A stretch of 64,000 nucleotides of DNA, from contig JAJEKV010000034.1 in assembly GCA_021234155.1 (NCBI GenBank), positions 11,744,697-11,808,696 of the forward strand, read 5' to 3'. Within the stretch, counting starts at the first letter, position 1; each line of letters starts with the position of its first letter. Source of the stretch: Isoetes taiwanensis. Taxonomy: Eukaryota; Streptophyta; Lycopodiopsida; Isoetales; Isoetaceae. The translations under genes were made by a program, and so were the position numbers. The notes below the pieces were generated by a model that was given only the letters and a program-made list of their open reading frames with translations, did no database searches and was not told where the DNA came from. Shown here in pieces: positions 1 through 12,519 of this stretch.

Positions 1-573
1 CATGCGACATATGTAATGTCATTCACGTAGAAGGAGACTGGATATAGCACCATGCAGGTGAGGGAGAAGTGGTATATGATTATCTGGCATAGACCACGTT
101 AGAGAGGTACTGTAGTAAGGTGGAAACTGGATTATAAGTACCCAGCTTATGAAAGGGAGATCACTTTAAAAGTGTAGGTTTCGACAATGGTGGCCAACAT
201 GTAGAATGTTTATGCTATATAAGCTAGAGGATGAATGGCGTATAACGACGTAGATCCATAAACTACGAATTATAAAATTACGCATATGTTGTGTTTCGTA
301 AGGAGATTGATGTTCTTGAGGTGTGCAATAAAGATGCAAGGGTATGCATGAGTAAGATGACCACGTAGCCACGTGGATACGCTTAATGACATTGGTCAAA
401 TGCATGGTACAAGTTAAGGAAATGGACGCATTATATCTCTGCTGGGAGCATCGAGACACCAGATAAAAGACTGCACAATAGTGTGGAAGATAGTTTCCAC
501 ACAAGGTCAAGAGAGTCGAGGTCGAACTAAGCGAAGGCGGGGGTAAGCATTCTAGAAGACTGTTGGAATGAAA
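1..573. other. Unrecognised non-coding sequence
   Basis: I see no gene here. Frames on both strands are short and have no family motifs. It probably belongs to the same decayed repeat as the sequence that follows. Confidence 0.4.
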
Positions 574-811
574 GACGGCAATTGCTAGCAGAAGGCTCAG
601 CCATCTGAAAGCTGCAAAGTATGTTGGAGCTTTGGTGAAGCTATACTATGAAGGAAAGTTGACCTCCAACTAATGATACATTAGGGAGACAAGACGACAA
701 TTGCTAGCAGAAGGTGCAGCCATATGAAAGCTGTAAGGTATGTTGGAGCTTTGGTGAAGCTATACTATGAAGGAAAGTTGACCTCCAACTAATGATACAT
801 TAGGGAGGCAA
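574..811 (+). repeat. Tandem duplication, period about 119 bp
   Basis: Two head-to-tail copies, 574-692 and 693-811, each start near GACGRCAATTGCTAGCAGAA and end near TACATTAGGGAGRCAAG. They differ at only a handful of sites. The second half of the unit is also found at 10107-10185, so the duplication arose inside dispersed repeat R1. Confidence 0.85.
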
Positions 812-1574
812 GTAATGTACCCACATGACAAAGTGTGAGATAAGAGGAGCTTGAAAGTTGGTGTAAACAACGTTTCAAATAAACAGAATTTGAAGGGACA
901 CTTTGAATAGTCCAAAGTCTGGAGTATGAACAAGATAGTTGCCCAAGGAACATCTCACCAAGAAGAATGTGCTCTAGACTTGGTATCGTGTGTGTATCCC
1001 AAGGAGTAGCTCCACGTTGGTATATGCGTAGTAGGACAAGGACCATTTAATGGTAAAACAGAACAAGAGAAAGAAAGCGTGTATAATGGAACTTTTAGTT
1101 CACATTCCATATGAATAGAAGAGTTCTTATACTAGACGTTAAACATGTCCACTAGGAACTTAGGGTGGCATCTCTCCCTGTGGAATTTGCGATTAGAGCT
1201 TGAGGATCAAGGCAAACCAAGGTTAGAGAGTCTAAAAAGTGTAGTGTCAAAACCACAACATGTATATGGTAAAAGATAAATGAGCTGAGGAAATACATTT
1301 GCAACAAGTATGACATAGGTAGGTGGCTATGTCAAAGAATCACATATGAGTCTAGACTTAGGGTTGGCTCACACATGTTACTATATCACATAATTACACG
1401 ATAGTGATGGTGGATGTTGGAAGGATTTAGTAGTATCAAATACTACATTAGTGATGATATCAAGGATGTCGACTGTGACATTCAAATGCATGTCATATTG
1501 GAAGATAGTTGAATATTCGTAGTGAAATATTACTTGACAAGGTTTAAAGAATAAGCATAATGATATGCTTATAC
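740..1574 (+). repeat. Dispersed repeat R1, copy 1 (uninterrupted)
   Basis: This segment is closely matched by 10107-10254 plus 11600-12323, in the same order and orientation. Copy 2 is split by an inserted element, so copy 1 is the empty-site reference. No conserved reading frame is visible in either copy; it may be the non-coding part of an LTR element. Confidence 0.85.
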
Positions 1575-4084
1575 AAGAATTTGGCGCCGGCGGGGCCGGC
1601 GCATTGTGTATACTGGTTATAGTTCTGTTAGTGATGAAAAAATATTGTGTTTTTTGATAGTTCCTTTTCGTATTTATAGTTAGGAATCGAACCTAGGTGC
1701 GAACTTAAGTGCAGTGCCCATGGTGTAGAGGAAGTATCGATCTCCAAGGGGATCGATGCATCTTGGGCATGGATGGAGTGTTTTTTTTTTTTTTTTTTTT
1801 AAATAAAATTTGGATTATTCCTTCTATAGCCTATGAATTCCTAGGGTCAATATGCATGAAAGATGATATAGTGCCACTTTTTATCAATTAGATCTTTGAT
1901 TTACCATAGCCATGGCCCATTGTGTATGGTTTTTAGTGCCCTTGGCCCAATTTAATTCCTATGACCTTGTATAAAAATGTTGCATATTGGAATGTGGTGA
2001 TATACCCACTAAACTAAAAGTGCATGTACACGTGCTTTATCTAGGGAACATGCATCATATCAAATGGTGGCTTTGACACTTGGCATTCAACATGCAATTG
2101 TGCTTGCATGTTAACGTGGTTACATAGAATGAGAAGGCCCTTACTTCACATTTACATGCATGCAATTTTGCACTAGTGAGTGCTACACGCTATTTTATTT
2201 TCAAAGATGAGACTTGTGCTTTTTATTTGACCATGTAAGTATGATGGTTGCGACTTGCAACTTCACTTATCATGGTTGGTATCATGCTTTTTAAGATATG
2301 CATTAATATTTCACATTTTTGGAATCGGGTCTGCAACCCGTGACTACCAGCAGCCAGGTACACAGAGAGACTCCTCCACAGTCCAGTATTTTGGCGGGAC
2401 GACATCATGCCCATTTTGATACATCTGCTAAATAATTCAGATTTTTCATGAGAGATACACTATCTGGATCCAACACCTCTACAAATGGTAAGCTGGTTGC
2501 TAAAAGCAGTTCTTGCTCAAGCTCTACTCTGGACAATCAAATAGCTCATATAGTTTACTTTCGGCCATTGATTGTCGCACGTATTGATGTATGGGCTCTG
2601 GCAAAAATTGACACTTAGGGTTTTTCAACCTAATTTCTCTGATATAAACCCTAGCCGCTTATGGTGGTTGATTCATATCACATGTGATATCAATTATTTG
2701 TCTGATGAGAAAACGCTAAAGGAACATGTTCTACAAGCAAACAGAGGTCCTTATCCCTTTCTGGCCAGAAAGAATGCCGCTTGTGTGATGCTAATGGAGC
2801 TGGACATATATCAGGAAGCAAAAAGGAACTGTAATAGTGCTCACTATTTCTGAAACTCAACAAGAGGACATCTTACAATAAGGTAATTTGGATATTTCAA
2901 TTTATATTTTCAATAAGCAGGTTCTTTTTCCTTAAAGCTTGATGCTTTGATCATGGATAAATGGTTCTTACTTGCTCTTTAAAATGGTAACATCCTTCTA
3001 AACCAGTGGTTTGGATGTTCATGCTAATACTTCATTGCTGTTCTTTCTTAAACATACATAACTAGTTCATACGTTCATAGTCCCTTCCTTATTTCGTATT
3101 TTCTAAACTAACAGGGCAAAAGGTTACAAAGGCTGATCGGCTATAAACCGAGAGGCTCCATTTGTACCTTTTGGCCCTTCATTCATTACCAAGTCTATTG
3201 CTAATGATTTGATGTGGCTGCAGGTACCGGACCTCTCCTGCTTTTGTCGCTATTTTGTTTTTGTTAGTTGGAGTACTGAAAATGGAAGTGGAAATAAGAG
3301 TTTACAACATGCAATCTGCTGATTTTCAACTGCGGAAGAATCGTCTCCATAAATCATGACATCAAGCTACACTTTCAAAACTTGTAAAGGTTTAAACTGG
3401 TTATTTATGCTCTGCTCTAGTGTGGTGACACTTTCATATTATCTTTGTACTTGAGTTTTTTCTACTTTCAAGACATTGTTTAATCCTGCTGGAAAGACAT
3501 TCGTCACTTCCATGTCTTAATTTGCAGCTTTACGTGTTGTTGCTGCTATACAGTCTTGATTTGGGGAATGTCTACTTCTCAAACATTATGTATAATCCAT
3601 CCATACATTATTGCATTTACAAGAAAGCCTTTTGTTATATAGTCTGTCTAATAAATCATGGCATTGACATGCTGTTTGTTTGCTGCTAAACAGTATTTTA
3701 CTTTTAGCAATGATTATTCCCTTGCATGTGCTGTTTTATTTGGCCAGAAGGCTTTGTTCAGTTTTGGTCCAGATTTGATGACTCTAGGGGACCTTGTTTA
3801 CATTTTATATTTGAAATACGGTCTTCGGGATCTTATGCATGTAACACTTTCTTGTAAGGCATTAGACTTTACATCTTTGGCACAAGTTTGCATTTGTTAC
3901 TTGTATAAAATGTTGATAATTGGATAAAGGATAAAGGATCAAAAGATTGTGTACCAGTCTTGAATGCTTGGATTCAAGTCTTTGGATTGATAACATAGCA
4001 GAGGGATTGACCGAAGCTGATGCATGACCTAATACATAGGCCAGGCCAGTTTTTTTTTTTTTTTTTTTTTAGTACGCACCTTGT
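1575..4084. other. Intergenic, no gene recognised
   Basis: The stretch holds a short GC-rich inverted repeat at about 1583-1603, a T20 run near 1783-1802 and a T22 run near 4051-4072. The longest frames are under 95 codons and show no domain. Text from 2900 to 4000 is T-rich and intron-like, but I could not tie it to any exon. Confidence 0.4.
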
Positions 4085-4708
4085 TCATGGAAGTAGTTCT
4101 TTATAGACGACGTTGGTTGTGGTTTTGTTGGTGTTGGACTCGTCAAGAAGGATCAACACATCTTTTTTTCGGACGCGTGCGAGTGCTGTGTATAGTTGTC
4201 CGTGTGTGAAGACTTCAGTTTGTAGGTCGAGGACTATCTTGTCCAAGGTGAGGCCCAAGCAGTTGTGAAATCTTGTTGAATACGCAGGTCGTAGCGGAAG
4301 CTGTCGTCTGTAGATTGTCCAGGGCCAATTGTCTGGTTGGTAGAAGAAGTCAACTCGAGATATAGGATGTATGTTTCCTATATGCTGTGGTTGGTCTGTT
4401 AGAACTTTGACGGTTACGAATTTGGCATGCATTGAGCATACTATGACTCTTGCATTTTTTACGAGCCCTCTATCTTTGTCCAGTGTTTTTGTGATGTGAT
4501 ATATGGTGTTGGGCTTTAATTGCAGTTCATGTTGTGGAAGCGCTGGGTGTTTGAAGCCGTTTAGGAAGTCTGTTGTTGCCATTGGATGGTCTTCGATGGT
4601 TTGGTCGTTTTCCGTGAGCCTATTGACGCTGAAATAGCTTCTGTGGTTTGCTTGGATCATTCGTATAATTTCGTATAAAAAATGCAAACAGCAAAGTTCA
4701 TAATACAA
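4085..4708 (-). pseudogene. Helitron-type PIF1-like helicase, C-terminal fragment
   Basis: A 207-codon open frame carries the C-terminal half of a PIF1-like DNA helicase as found in Helitron Rep/helicase proteins. Visible hallmarks are LPQHELQLKPNTIYHI (family LPPHxLxLKxGxxIMLLRN), RRQLPLRPAYS (family RRQFPVxxAFA), TLDKIVLDL, and FTHGQLYTALARVR (family FSHGQLYVALSRV). The usual TINKSQGQ segment reads TRFHNCLGL, so the conserved lysine-serine-glutamine signature is lost. No Rep domain or N-terminal Walker motifs are present nearby, and no Helitron end could be fixed. It is most likely a dead fragment of a rolling-circle transposon. A cellular PIF1 origin is less likely because the spacing and motifs follow the transposon version. 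Confidence 0.85.
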
Positions 4709-5561
4709 AATTCTTGCAGCATCTCAATAAACCTATTTTTTACATGTTTTAGTTGGATCCATGCATGTATTATGCTAAAGCCCCTTCCAAAACATAACTA
4801 AAAACATGCACATTTAGGTTTACATATATCTATCACATACACCATGCTATAGTATACAACAGCCTAGAAGTTTGGCTGTAAGGCAACTCAACACTGGTTT
4901 TATGCATGTTATTTTTATTGAAAAATGCTATATTAAATTAACAACTTTGAGATGTGTTGAAATAGACACACAACTGGTTAAAATAGAGAACATGGAAAGT
5001 CAAGTAATGTTTTCCCTTCAAAGATACTTATGGCACATCTAGTCTATGCAAATCTGAGCTCGATGACTGTAGCAGAGTGAGTTGGTTCTCGCTGTTTTCC
5101 TGGAAGAGGTTGCAGAAGGAAGTTTCTACTCCATTTACCCATCCTCATAACTAGAATTTTACGACTACCATCAACCTATTCAATGCTGCTTGGGATTCCG
5201 AGTTGAATAAGAGAACCACTACCCTATTTTAAATTCCTAATATCCCCTATAAAGATCATGCTCACAACTGTATCTGGTGAAGACGTGTGGAAAAATTTGG
5301 TGAAATCCATGCTCACATACTCGAGCTACATATCAGTGCCATCATCTGCTTGTAAGCTTCTTCTTCGCAAACTCTACTCAGATTTTACATCAACTTGATG
5401 CAATTTCCATCTATATTGAACTGCAAGTGATTCTACCAAATCTTATAATTTCCATCTTGGTAACCCCTCTTTGAACAATAGCCTTTACCACCAATCTAGC
5501 TGTGTGCCTTTCAACAGTCCCATCTGCGTTGAATTTTAATTTGTGATTTTTTACCTTGCAA
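4709..5561. other. No gene recognised
   Basis: AT-rich sequence with no open frame carrying a recognisable motif. It could include decayed intron or upstream exon sequence of the glycosyltransferase fragment that follows. Confidence 0.35.
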
Positions 5562-5742
5562 GAAGCATAGACGCTGGTTTTCCCTTGCTAAGGCCTATGA
5601 AGAAGCCAGGTATTTAGAATGGCTAGATTCTCAAGAGCCTAATTGTGTATTATATATCTCATTTGGTTCCATGGCCTGCTTGGCAAAGAGAGCCTTGATT
5701 CAGCTAACACTTTCAATACTCGTTAGGAGCAATCGGATTTAG
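5562..5742 (+). pseudogene. UDP-glycosyltransferase fragment
   Basis: The frame reads EEARYLEWLDSQEPNCVLYI followed by SFGSMACLAK. This matches the plant family-1 UGT segment C-x-x-WLD-S-x-x-x-x-SVVYVSFGS that precedes the PSPG sugar-nucleotide box. In intact enzymes this region forms part of the C-terminal Rossmann-like domain that binds UDP-sugar and glycosylates small molecules in the cytosol. The frame ends at a stop at 5740-5742 and I find no PSPG box (WxPQ...HCGWNS) downstream, so this is a remnant. The upstream frame is open back to about 5562. It could be a surviving exon of a heavily interrupted gene, but neighbouring exons were not found. Confidence 0.6.
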
Positions 5743-6477
5743 CTACAATTCCACAAATTTGCACGAGAAATACTGACTAAGCAGTCTATGTTGGCAACAT
5801 ACCCCTTATTTTGTTTGCCTGTCTTCCCTTCTTTTACTTTGCTGGCTGTTTGCGCATTCTCACAGAGGAAGTTTGTATCTGCAAGGGTGTCATAAGCACA
5901 TAACAGAAAAAATTAATAGACTGCATTCAAACAAAAGAAATCAAAGCACTCTGGCCCAATCTCGACATAGATGCTTAGCCAGAAATTCTTCTGAAAGAAT
6001 TGGCCGAATCTTGATGTGGATGTTTGGGTCCACTCTGTACAAAGATTGACACCAAAGCCATATTTCTCACGACCCTCACTCAGCAGAGGTTCTCACTGAA
6101 GAGAGAATTTTTTAGTGTCCATCTGATCCCAGGGGTATACCCCTTAAATATCTCGGATGCAAATTCTACAATTGCTCTTCACTTTGGCACAATCTGAACT
6201 AATATGATCTGTTTGCTTCAATAGTACACTAAGCAATAGGTCACATGAATGTCAAGACTCTGCATCTCCCAATAATATTATTAAATGTCCAAAGCTTAGC
6301 ATCCTCTATGACCCAAACCCGATTCCTTACAGATGTATCCAACAGCTGTTTTTGCTCTGATCGGTTGCTCCATATATTCAAAGATCCAAATATACATTCC
6401 ATAGTTCTAGCCAATAATTTATTCACCAGAGTAGAACGAACTGGAGATCAGATCGAAATATATTAACATTCTTAGTA
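5743..6477. other. No gene recognised
   Basis: No frame on either strand shows a family motif. The two overlapping short frames at 6241-6466 on opposite strands are typical chance frames. Confidence 0.35.
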
Positions 6478-6890
6478 GCTCAAAAGGTGGTGTTGCTCAA
6501 GCTTAGTTCTAGGAAAGGCAGGCCCGTTATTGCATTCAAATCCTTCAAGCTGGCCGAATCAATCCCGGCTGAAGAGCTTAATTTAGTCTGCGATGGGGTA
6601 ATACATGCGTTTTTTTACCTTAACACTAATGATGGGTAGGTGCGTACCAAGAGCTTGCGACTTTGCCTCCGGGACGTGCCTGAATTTGGCCGCTGGATTG
6701 ATGTTAACGGCTGCAGCTGCACAGGTTTTACAGCCGAACGGGCAGGGCGATTGGCGTCTTTTACGATAGAAGGCTGATCCCGGGGGAAGGGAGTTAAGAA
6801 ATCGTCGACGCTTTTAGAGGCTACAGCTTCCAATCATCTCTATCACTGTAAACTTGCTCGCGAAGTTCCGGAAGGGTGGGAAATTTGAGG
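6478..6890 (+). pseudogene. Possible exon remnants of an unknown gene
   Basis: One plus-strand frame (6478-6639) has protein-like composition, with AESIPAEELNLVCDG followed by GTAATA, a possible 5' splice site at about 6597. A second stretch (about 6645-6780, containing RDVPEFGRWIDVNGCSCTGF) and a third (about 6790-6890) also read like coding sequence in one frame separated by a stop. I do not recognise the family. The opposite-strand frame at 6615-6833 is the competing reading. Confidence is low and no function is proposed. Confidence 0.25.
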
Positions 6891-7158
6891 TGCAGCAAGC
6901 GCAGAAGGCAAGAGGCCTTCTAGGTGGGAGAACGTAGATACAACTAATTCCGCTCTCTCCATGCCTGCAAACCAATTTGCCCACGCTTAGGCTAAAACAG
7001 CCAAGGCCAAATTGTTCCTTACCGGATCTTCACGTGCGCTTCATCGTCCACAGCGAACAGTCCACAGCGAACAGGCGTCACACCACCGGAAAACCTCACC
7101 AGAAAATATAGATAATTCCAAAAATATTTTCGGTTCACATAATTTTATATTTAGTCAG

Positions 7159-8527
7159 ATATGAAGATATTGGGTTAGATATAATCTACCAGAGATAAGG
7201 ATTCAAGTTATGCCAATGGGTGATAGGATTAAAGAAATCCAAACCCATAGTCTAGAGGGTGCTGCATGGCTGTCCCTAGTCGGTTGGGCCAAGAGAGATC
7301 CTTTCTCTGGGAATTGAGACGAGTCAAGGCTTAAACACTAAAGAGAAACAACGTTAATTATAGTTATGTCTATAAAATGTTAACCCTTAATATATAATGT
7401 CAAATAAGGTCTAATATAAAGCATATGAATGTAGCATAGATTACGTCATGGCAAGGGCCGAAGAAATTTTGTTATCAAGGCATCTATCAAAGGGAAAAAA
7501 AATATTTAATGCTATAGGTCTAGGAATGTCGATAACTTAACATTATTATCGTCGCCTAAAGAAGATCCGAGGTGATAATGGATTAGAATCCAACTTAGAA
7601 GTCTCCATCTTACTCAGAGGAGTTCTCTTCCATCGCTCAGCGTGAAAGTTCGTCAATATGGTTGCGGGAACCATTCCACAGTGATAGTAAGAACCCTTGG
7701 GTTACTCCTACCTCACCATGGTCGCACAAGTCCGGCGGACTCGTTGCCACCACAACATTAGTTTAGGGAAGGGTGATTACTAGGCAGAAGTCTTACTAAA
7801 GAAACAGAGGTATATAAGAAGAGACTATTAGGTCCACTGAAAGGGGGCTTACTGTATTGGTAAAGGGTTTGGGTGAGAGGTGGGAGATCAAGGGTTCAAG
7901 TCCCCATAATACACTTTTATATAAAAAGTTGCTATGTAGAGAAAACAGGGTACTAAATATGTATAAGAAATATGTGAAACCTGTACATTACATTCAAGGA
8001 AGCTTGGCATAGTGATAAGCACCCAAGGTTGGAGTTGGGAGGTTATGAGTTTAAATCTGGGCTGAGGGGGACGAAAAAGAACATTTATATGGTGGAAATA
8101 CAAAAAAAAATATTATACAGCAGAAATATGCATTTTTATATGGATGCGCCACTGGGAAAACACAGGCTTCTTTTTGAATTCTAAGACTCCAAAATGCCAG
8201 CGGCGCACTCTAGAAAATTTTTATACGACGGAAATATGCGTTTTTATACGGATGCACCGCTAGAAAAATACAAGTTTCTTTTTTAATTCTTCGACTCCAA
8301 AATGCCAATGGCGCACTCTAAGCTCTTGGCCCCTGCTGTTGCCATTTTGATGCCGAATGTTGGCGTCCCTAGGGTAATTGGACCGTACCCAACACGTTGG
8401 TGCAAAAATCGCGTCCATCCGAGTTACTTAGAGAAAGTTATAGCCCGTGGAAACAAAGGACCTCTTTTCCTCTAAAAACTTAACATATTTGATTCTAAGG
8501 ACTCACACCTTAATTCCTAACTTGCTT
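7159..8527 (-). mobile_element. Element E: leader/internal part of LTR retrotransposon
   Basis: This stretch is the inverse of the internal region of element C (about 38700-39960) and its inner half is repeated again at about 16920-17575. Together with 9000-10104 it forms one minus-strand element fragment of the TGTGACG-LTR family. No open frame of useful size is present, so it seems to be the long untranslated leader or a non-autonomous body. It is interrupted at about 8527 by a LINE insertion. Confidence 0.75.
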
Positions 8528-8998
8528 AAGGACAGGGTCCCACCATCTCAGAATTGAGACAGGGAATCCCCTGGCATGAGAGATTATGTCAGTGCTGTCA
8601 CATGCAGATAGTAGAAGATGAACACCATGCTCTACAGGAATGCCCAGCATATGCACACATCCGAGCAGCTCATGCCGATCTCAGATGCTCTGAGATAGCA
8701 ATTCACCAACTGCTGGCTTCGCCAATGGTGGCACGTCTTGCGTCCTACATTCTGCAAGTCTCCACCGTCAGGGAGTCCCTCACAGCACAGGGAATTTGAG
8801 CGCCCAAATAGGGCCTCTCAACGCCTACTACAAGGGTTTTTCCTCCCACACGAGGGGTTTTTTCATCCCAGTGGTAGAGACACATTGTACAGGATTTCGG
8901 TGGTTTTATTTTGTGTTTTGCTATATTGTAAAACCGTCTCATAGGCCAGTTGGCCTCCGTGGATGTTAAAATATACTTCTTTCCTTCCTTCCTTCCTT
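8528..8998 (+). mobile_element. 5'-truncated LINE insertion with (TTCC)n tail
   Basis: The insertion contains the C-terminal tail of a plant LINE polyprotein: LRIET, then a zinc-knuckle of the reverse-transcriptase zinc-binding type (CQCC...EDEHHALQECP, spacing C-x2-C-x7-H-x4-C), ending at a stop at 8797-8799. An in-frame stop lies just upstream of MRQGIPWHERL. The 3' UTR has the paired GGTTTTTCC...GGTTTTTT blocks and GGCCTCCGTGG, shared with the other LINE copies here, then ends in about five TTCC units. Comparison with the uninterrupted sequence in element C (rc of about 38680-38700) shows a clean insertion flanked by CTTAA on both sides. Confidence 0.85.
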
Positions 8999-9153
8999 CC
9001 TTAATCCTCCCATAACTATGTCAATGTACATACTAGCTATGGAATTGGAATAATTTATCCTAGATTAAAGTCTCCTACTAGCTATGGAACTAACGAGTTA
9101 GAATATGGCCAGTGCTATGATCTGGTCTACCAAAATCATGGCTCTGGTACCAT

Positions 9154-10104
9154 TGTGACGCTCCCTATTGTGGCAACTCCATCACCACGGAAAGGCCCTC
9201 CATCTGACTCAGACCATTTGTGATGGCCCTGTATCCGGGTGAAGGACACGGAGGTGTCATTCGTCCCATGCCTTCTACGAGAATCCTATATAGCGGAAGC
9301 GTACATATATGTTAGCACGTGACAACAATACTAATGAATAATATACCACCATGAAAGGTGGCCCATCATCACCATCATCATCATCAGTACAACTAACAAC
9401 AGAATACCAACATAACAAAGGGAATGCACCATAAATAAGGGCTCTACCCTGGGCTCAGACCCATGGGGGTCGACTGACAGTCACGGCCTCGGGATAATAG
9501 CAGACAGAAGTATAACATGGCATTGGTTGGCATATAACAATGGCTAGGGTAGTCCACTCCATCCGCCCCTCCTGTGCACACTTTGCAGCTAGGCTGAAAC
9601 AAGCTATGGCATGGTTGTAGCCTTCCGGAGACGCAATCCCATGGATTCACCCTATGGGACTACTCCGGATTATATCTCCCCGGATCCGACGAGGCAGGCT
9701 TGAATCACAGCGGTTCGATGGATGTGCTAGAGGATACGTGCCACATCTGCAGCATCCTCATCCATACTCGACTTACCCCCACTCCCCTCCCTTCCCTCTC
9801 CTCCCCCTCCCAAAAAAATCTATGCAAAGTCCAGGACGTCCACATAGGCACGTATCCTGCGACCCAGGGGGTGTCAGACCCATACCTGGCCCACATGCAG
9901 TGACCGACTATAAGCCTAGCGCAATGTAGGAGCCCCAGTAGCCACGCTCAGCATGGCTCCGCCTCCACTTCACCAGTTGTGTCGATTATTTGGTGCTGAA
10001 CCACATCATATCATCCACAGCCATGTGGGCTCTTATGCACAGGCTACATTTACTGGGTCTTAAGGGTTCTAACTAGGAACATCTCTACTTCTAGATGGCC
10101 TTTA
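9154..10104 (-). mobile_element. Element E: partial LTR
   Basis: On the minus strand the LTR ends with CGTCACA at 9154-9160, directly followed by a primer-binding-like site (GGCTCTGGTACCAT, reverse complement of TGGTACCAGAGCC, at 9140-9153) for initiator tRNA-Met. The LTR shares a strongly conserved block with elements A, C and D, including CCGCCCCTCCTGTGCACACT. The outer part is lost at a junction near 10104, where repeat R1 begins. Confidence 0.8.
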
Positions 10105-10106
10105 GG

Positions 10107-12323
10107 GTTGGAGCTTTGGTGAAGCTATGCTCTGAAGGAAATCTGACCTCCAACTAATGATACATTAGGGAGGCAAGTAATGAACCCACACGACAGAGTG
10201 TGAGACAAGAGGAGCTTGAAAGTGGTGTAAACAACATTTCAAAGAAAGAGAATTTGTTACAGGTGCTCCCAAGGGCATAGTCAGAATCGGGCCCGTGACA
10301 GACGTCCATGAGCACGGGGGTACTGTTGGTCGCAATTGCCGGGCAGTTGTGATTTAATAGGCCATGTTGACTGTAATCAGTCTATGGTGATGGAATGCGG
10401 GATACGTGGTAATAATTGCTAAGCGACGGATAATGGATCGCTAGGGCACTAATATTAGGAAATATTAGTGCGGAAGGAGCTTGCGGGGTTTGTAGAGGCA
10501 AAAAGATCTATATGGGTGCATGGTTAGCATTGTTATATTATTGTTAATGGAACTAGTATGGGCACTAGGGGCCAAATGCATTAATATAAAAGAATGCAAG
10601 TTATCTATGGTTAAAAATGTCTATTAAATGTACACGTGGCATCAAGTGGTTGGTTGGGTTATAAAACCTGATATAGAACAAGATCAAAACGAATTCATAT
10701 CAGACAAAAGGGGATCCGGCTGCAAGATCTGATGGTCGTGTCATAGAGCTGAGATTTGGATCGAATCAAGGGAAATTTTTTGCGGTAACAGTGGTATTAG
10801 AGCTCAATGACTGAACCTGTGCCAGATATGCCAGGACCTGTTGACAGATTGCCTGAAGTGCATCCGCCTGAAGAGGGCATAATACCCGCCTCGAGGACAT
10901 TCATTTAGACGATGAATTGCCCGAGTTCGAGCTGGATGAGGGAGCACCTTCAAAAGCTGCTCCTGAAGCAGCTATTCCTGTAGGTGCTGATCATGTAATT
11001 GCTGCAAGTGCAGCTAATACTGATAATGTACTGCAAGTGCAGCTAATACTGATAATGTAAATGCTGGGAACGCTCCGGGAGCAAGTACTGAGTGGGGTCC
11101 GGTAGGTGAGAACTTACCCGACGAGAATGTAGGTCATGTCAACCGCCTGACTGGGGAACTGAACGAGATAAGGGATGGTCTGGCCGATTTTGACCATAGA
11201 AGACTGATAGTAAGCTCCAAAGATTGGATTATAAAGCCTGGAGAAGGAATTGGATGGGGGAACGGAATTGGGTCTGAAGAAGAGAGGAGCTGATTCTGCT
11301 CCAGAGTAAACCATCTGAATCAAGACTTGGACCTTGAGGTTGTTACAGCAGCCCGAGGCTGTTGGTGTGGCCCAAAGCAGATTGGAAACTACCAAGGTGC
11401 GGATTGGGCCTTTGGGCAGCCGGCTGACATTCATCCAGGGAGGATTCTCTAGAAGGATCCGGTTTGCTAGGAGAGCTCCACATAGGAGCAGGCCAAAATT
11501 GATCAGTGAGGGGGATCTGGAATCCAAGATGTGGGCGGAAACTGATCGGCATGTCACACGTGGGCAAAGATTACTCAAGGGAAAATTTTTGCCGTAACAT
11601 AATTTGAAGGGACACTTTGAATAGTCCAAAGTCTGGAGTATGAACAAGGTAGGTGCCCAAGGAACATCTCACCAAGGAGAATGTGCTCTGGACTTGGTAT
11701 TCTGTGTGTATCCCAAGGAGTAGCTCCACGTTGGTATATGCGTAGTAGGACCATTTAATGGTAAAACAGAACAAGAGAAAGAAAGCGTGTATAATGGAAC
11801 TTTTAGTTCACATTCCATATGAATAGGGGAATAATGAAGATAAGAGTTCTTATACTAGACGTTAAACATGTCCACTAGGAACTTAGAGTGGCATCTCTCC
11901 CTGTGGAATTTGCGACTAGAGCTTGAGGATCAAGGCAAACCAAGGTTAGAGAGTCTAAAAAGTGTAGTGTCAAAACCACAACATGTATATGATAAAAGAT
12001 AAATGAGCTGGGAAATACATTTGCGACAAGTATGAACAAAGGTAGGTGGCTATGTCAAAGAATCACATATGAGTCTAGACTTAGGGTTGGGCTCACACAT
12101 GTTACTATATCACATAATTACACGATTGTGATGGTGGATGTTGGAAGGATTTAGTAGTATCAAATACTACATTAGTGATGATATCAAGGATGTCGACTGT
12201 GACATTAAAATGCATGTTATATTAATAGAATAGAATAGAATAGAAGTTAGTTGAATATTTGTACAAGGCGATTGAAATATTACTTGACAAGATTTAAAGA
12301 ATAAGCATAATGATATGCTTATA
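10107..12323 (+). repeat. Dispersed repeat R1, copy 2 (interrupted)
   Basis: Segments 10107-10254 and 11600-12323 match copy 1 (740-1574) closely and in order. The gap between them is a nested LTR-like element. A short AATAG run at 12228-12246 is absent at the matching point of copy 1. Right after R1, 12322-12385 matches 7158-7219. Confidence 0.85.
10255..11599 (+). mobile_element. Nested short LTR-like retroelement, TGTTAC...GTAACA
   Basis: The insert splits R1 and is bounded by TGTTAC and GTAACA. A primer binding site TGGTATTAGAGCTC (10792-10805) follows an internal GTAACA ending at 10790, so the left LTR would be 10255-10790. A right LTR start TGTTACAG occurs at 11341, giving a shorter right LTR (11341-11599) preceded by a purine-rich run (GAAGAAGAGAGGAG). 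The two LTRs agree well only near their 3' ends (TCAAGGGAAA...GTAACA). Flanks are GAATT and TAATT, a near-match target duplication. The body holds a broken acidic gag-like frame starting at 10807 and a 29-bp tandem duplication at about 11002-11059 that shifts it. It looks non-autonomous. Confidence 0.65.
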
Positions 12324-12519
12324 TATGAAGATATTGGGTTAAGTATAATCTACCAAAGATAAGGATTCAAGTTATCCCAATGGTTGGAGTTGACTATATT
12401 AGATACATCGTACTAATGGATATGACAAGAGTTTAAATCAGAGCTAGAGTAAGTCTAGCATATACGGTGATGTTACATTACAGAACATCTCGACGATGGT
12501 TGGAACGGTGTTGGAATAA

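Noticed and set aside
6241-6466. Overlapping opposite frames at 6241-6466
   Set aside because: Neither has a motif or coding-like composition; both are most likely chance frames.
8978-9001. (TTCC)n runs as independent microsatellites
   Set aside because: They directly follow the LINE 3' signature in two copies and are better explained as LINE tails.
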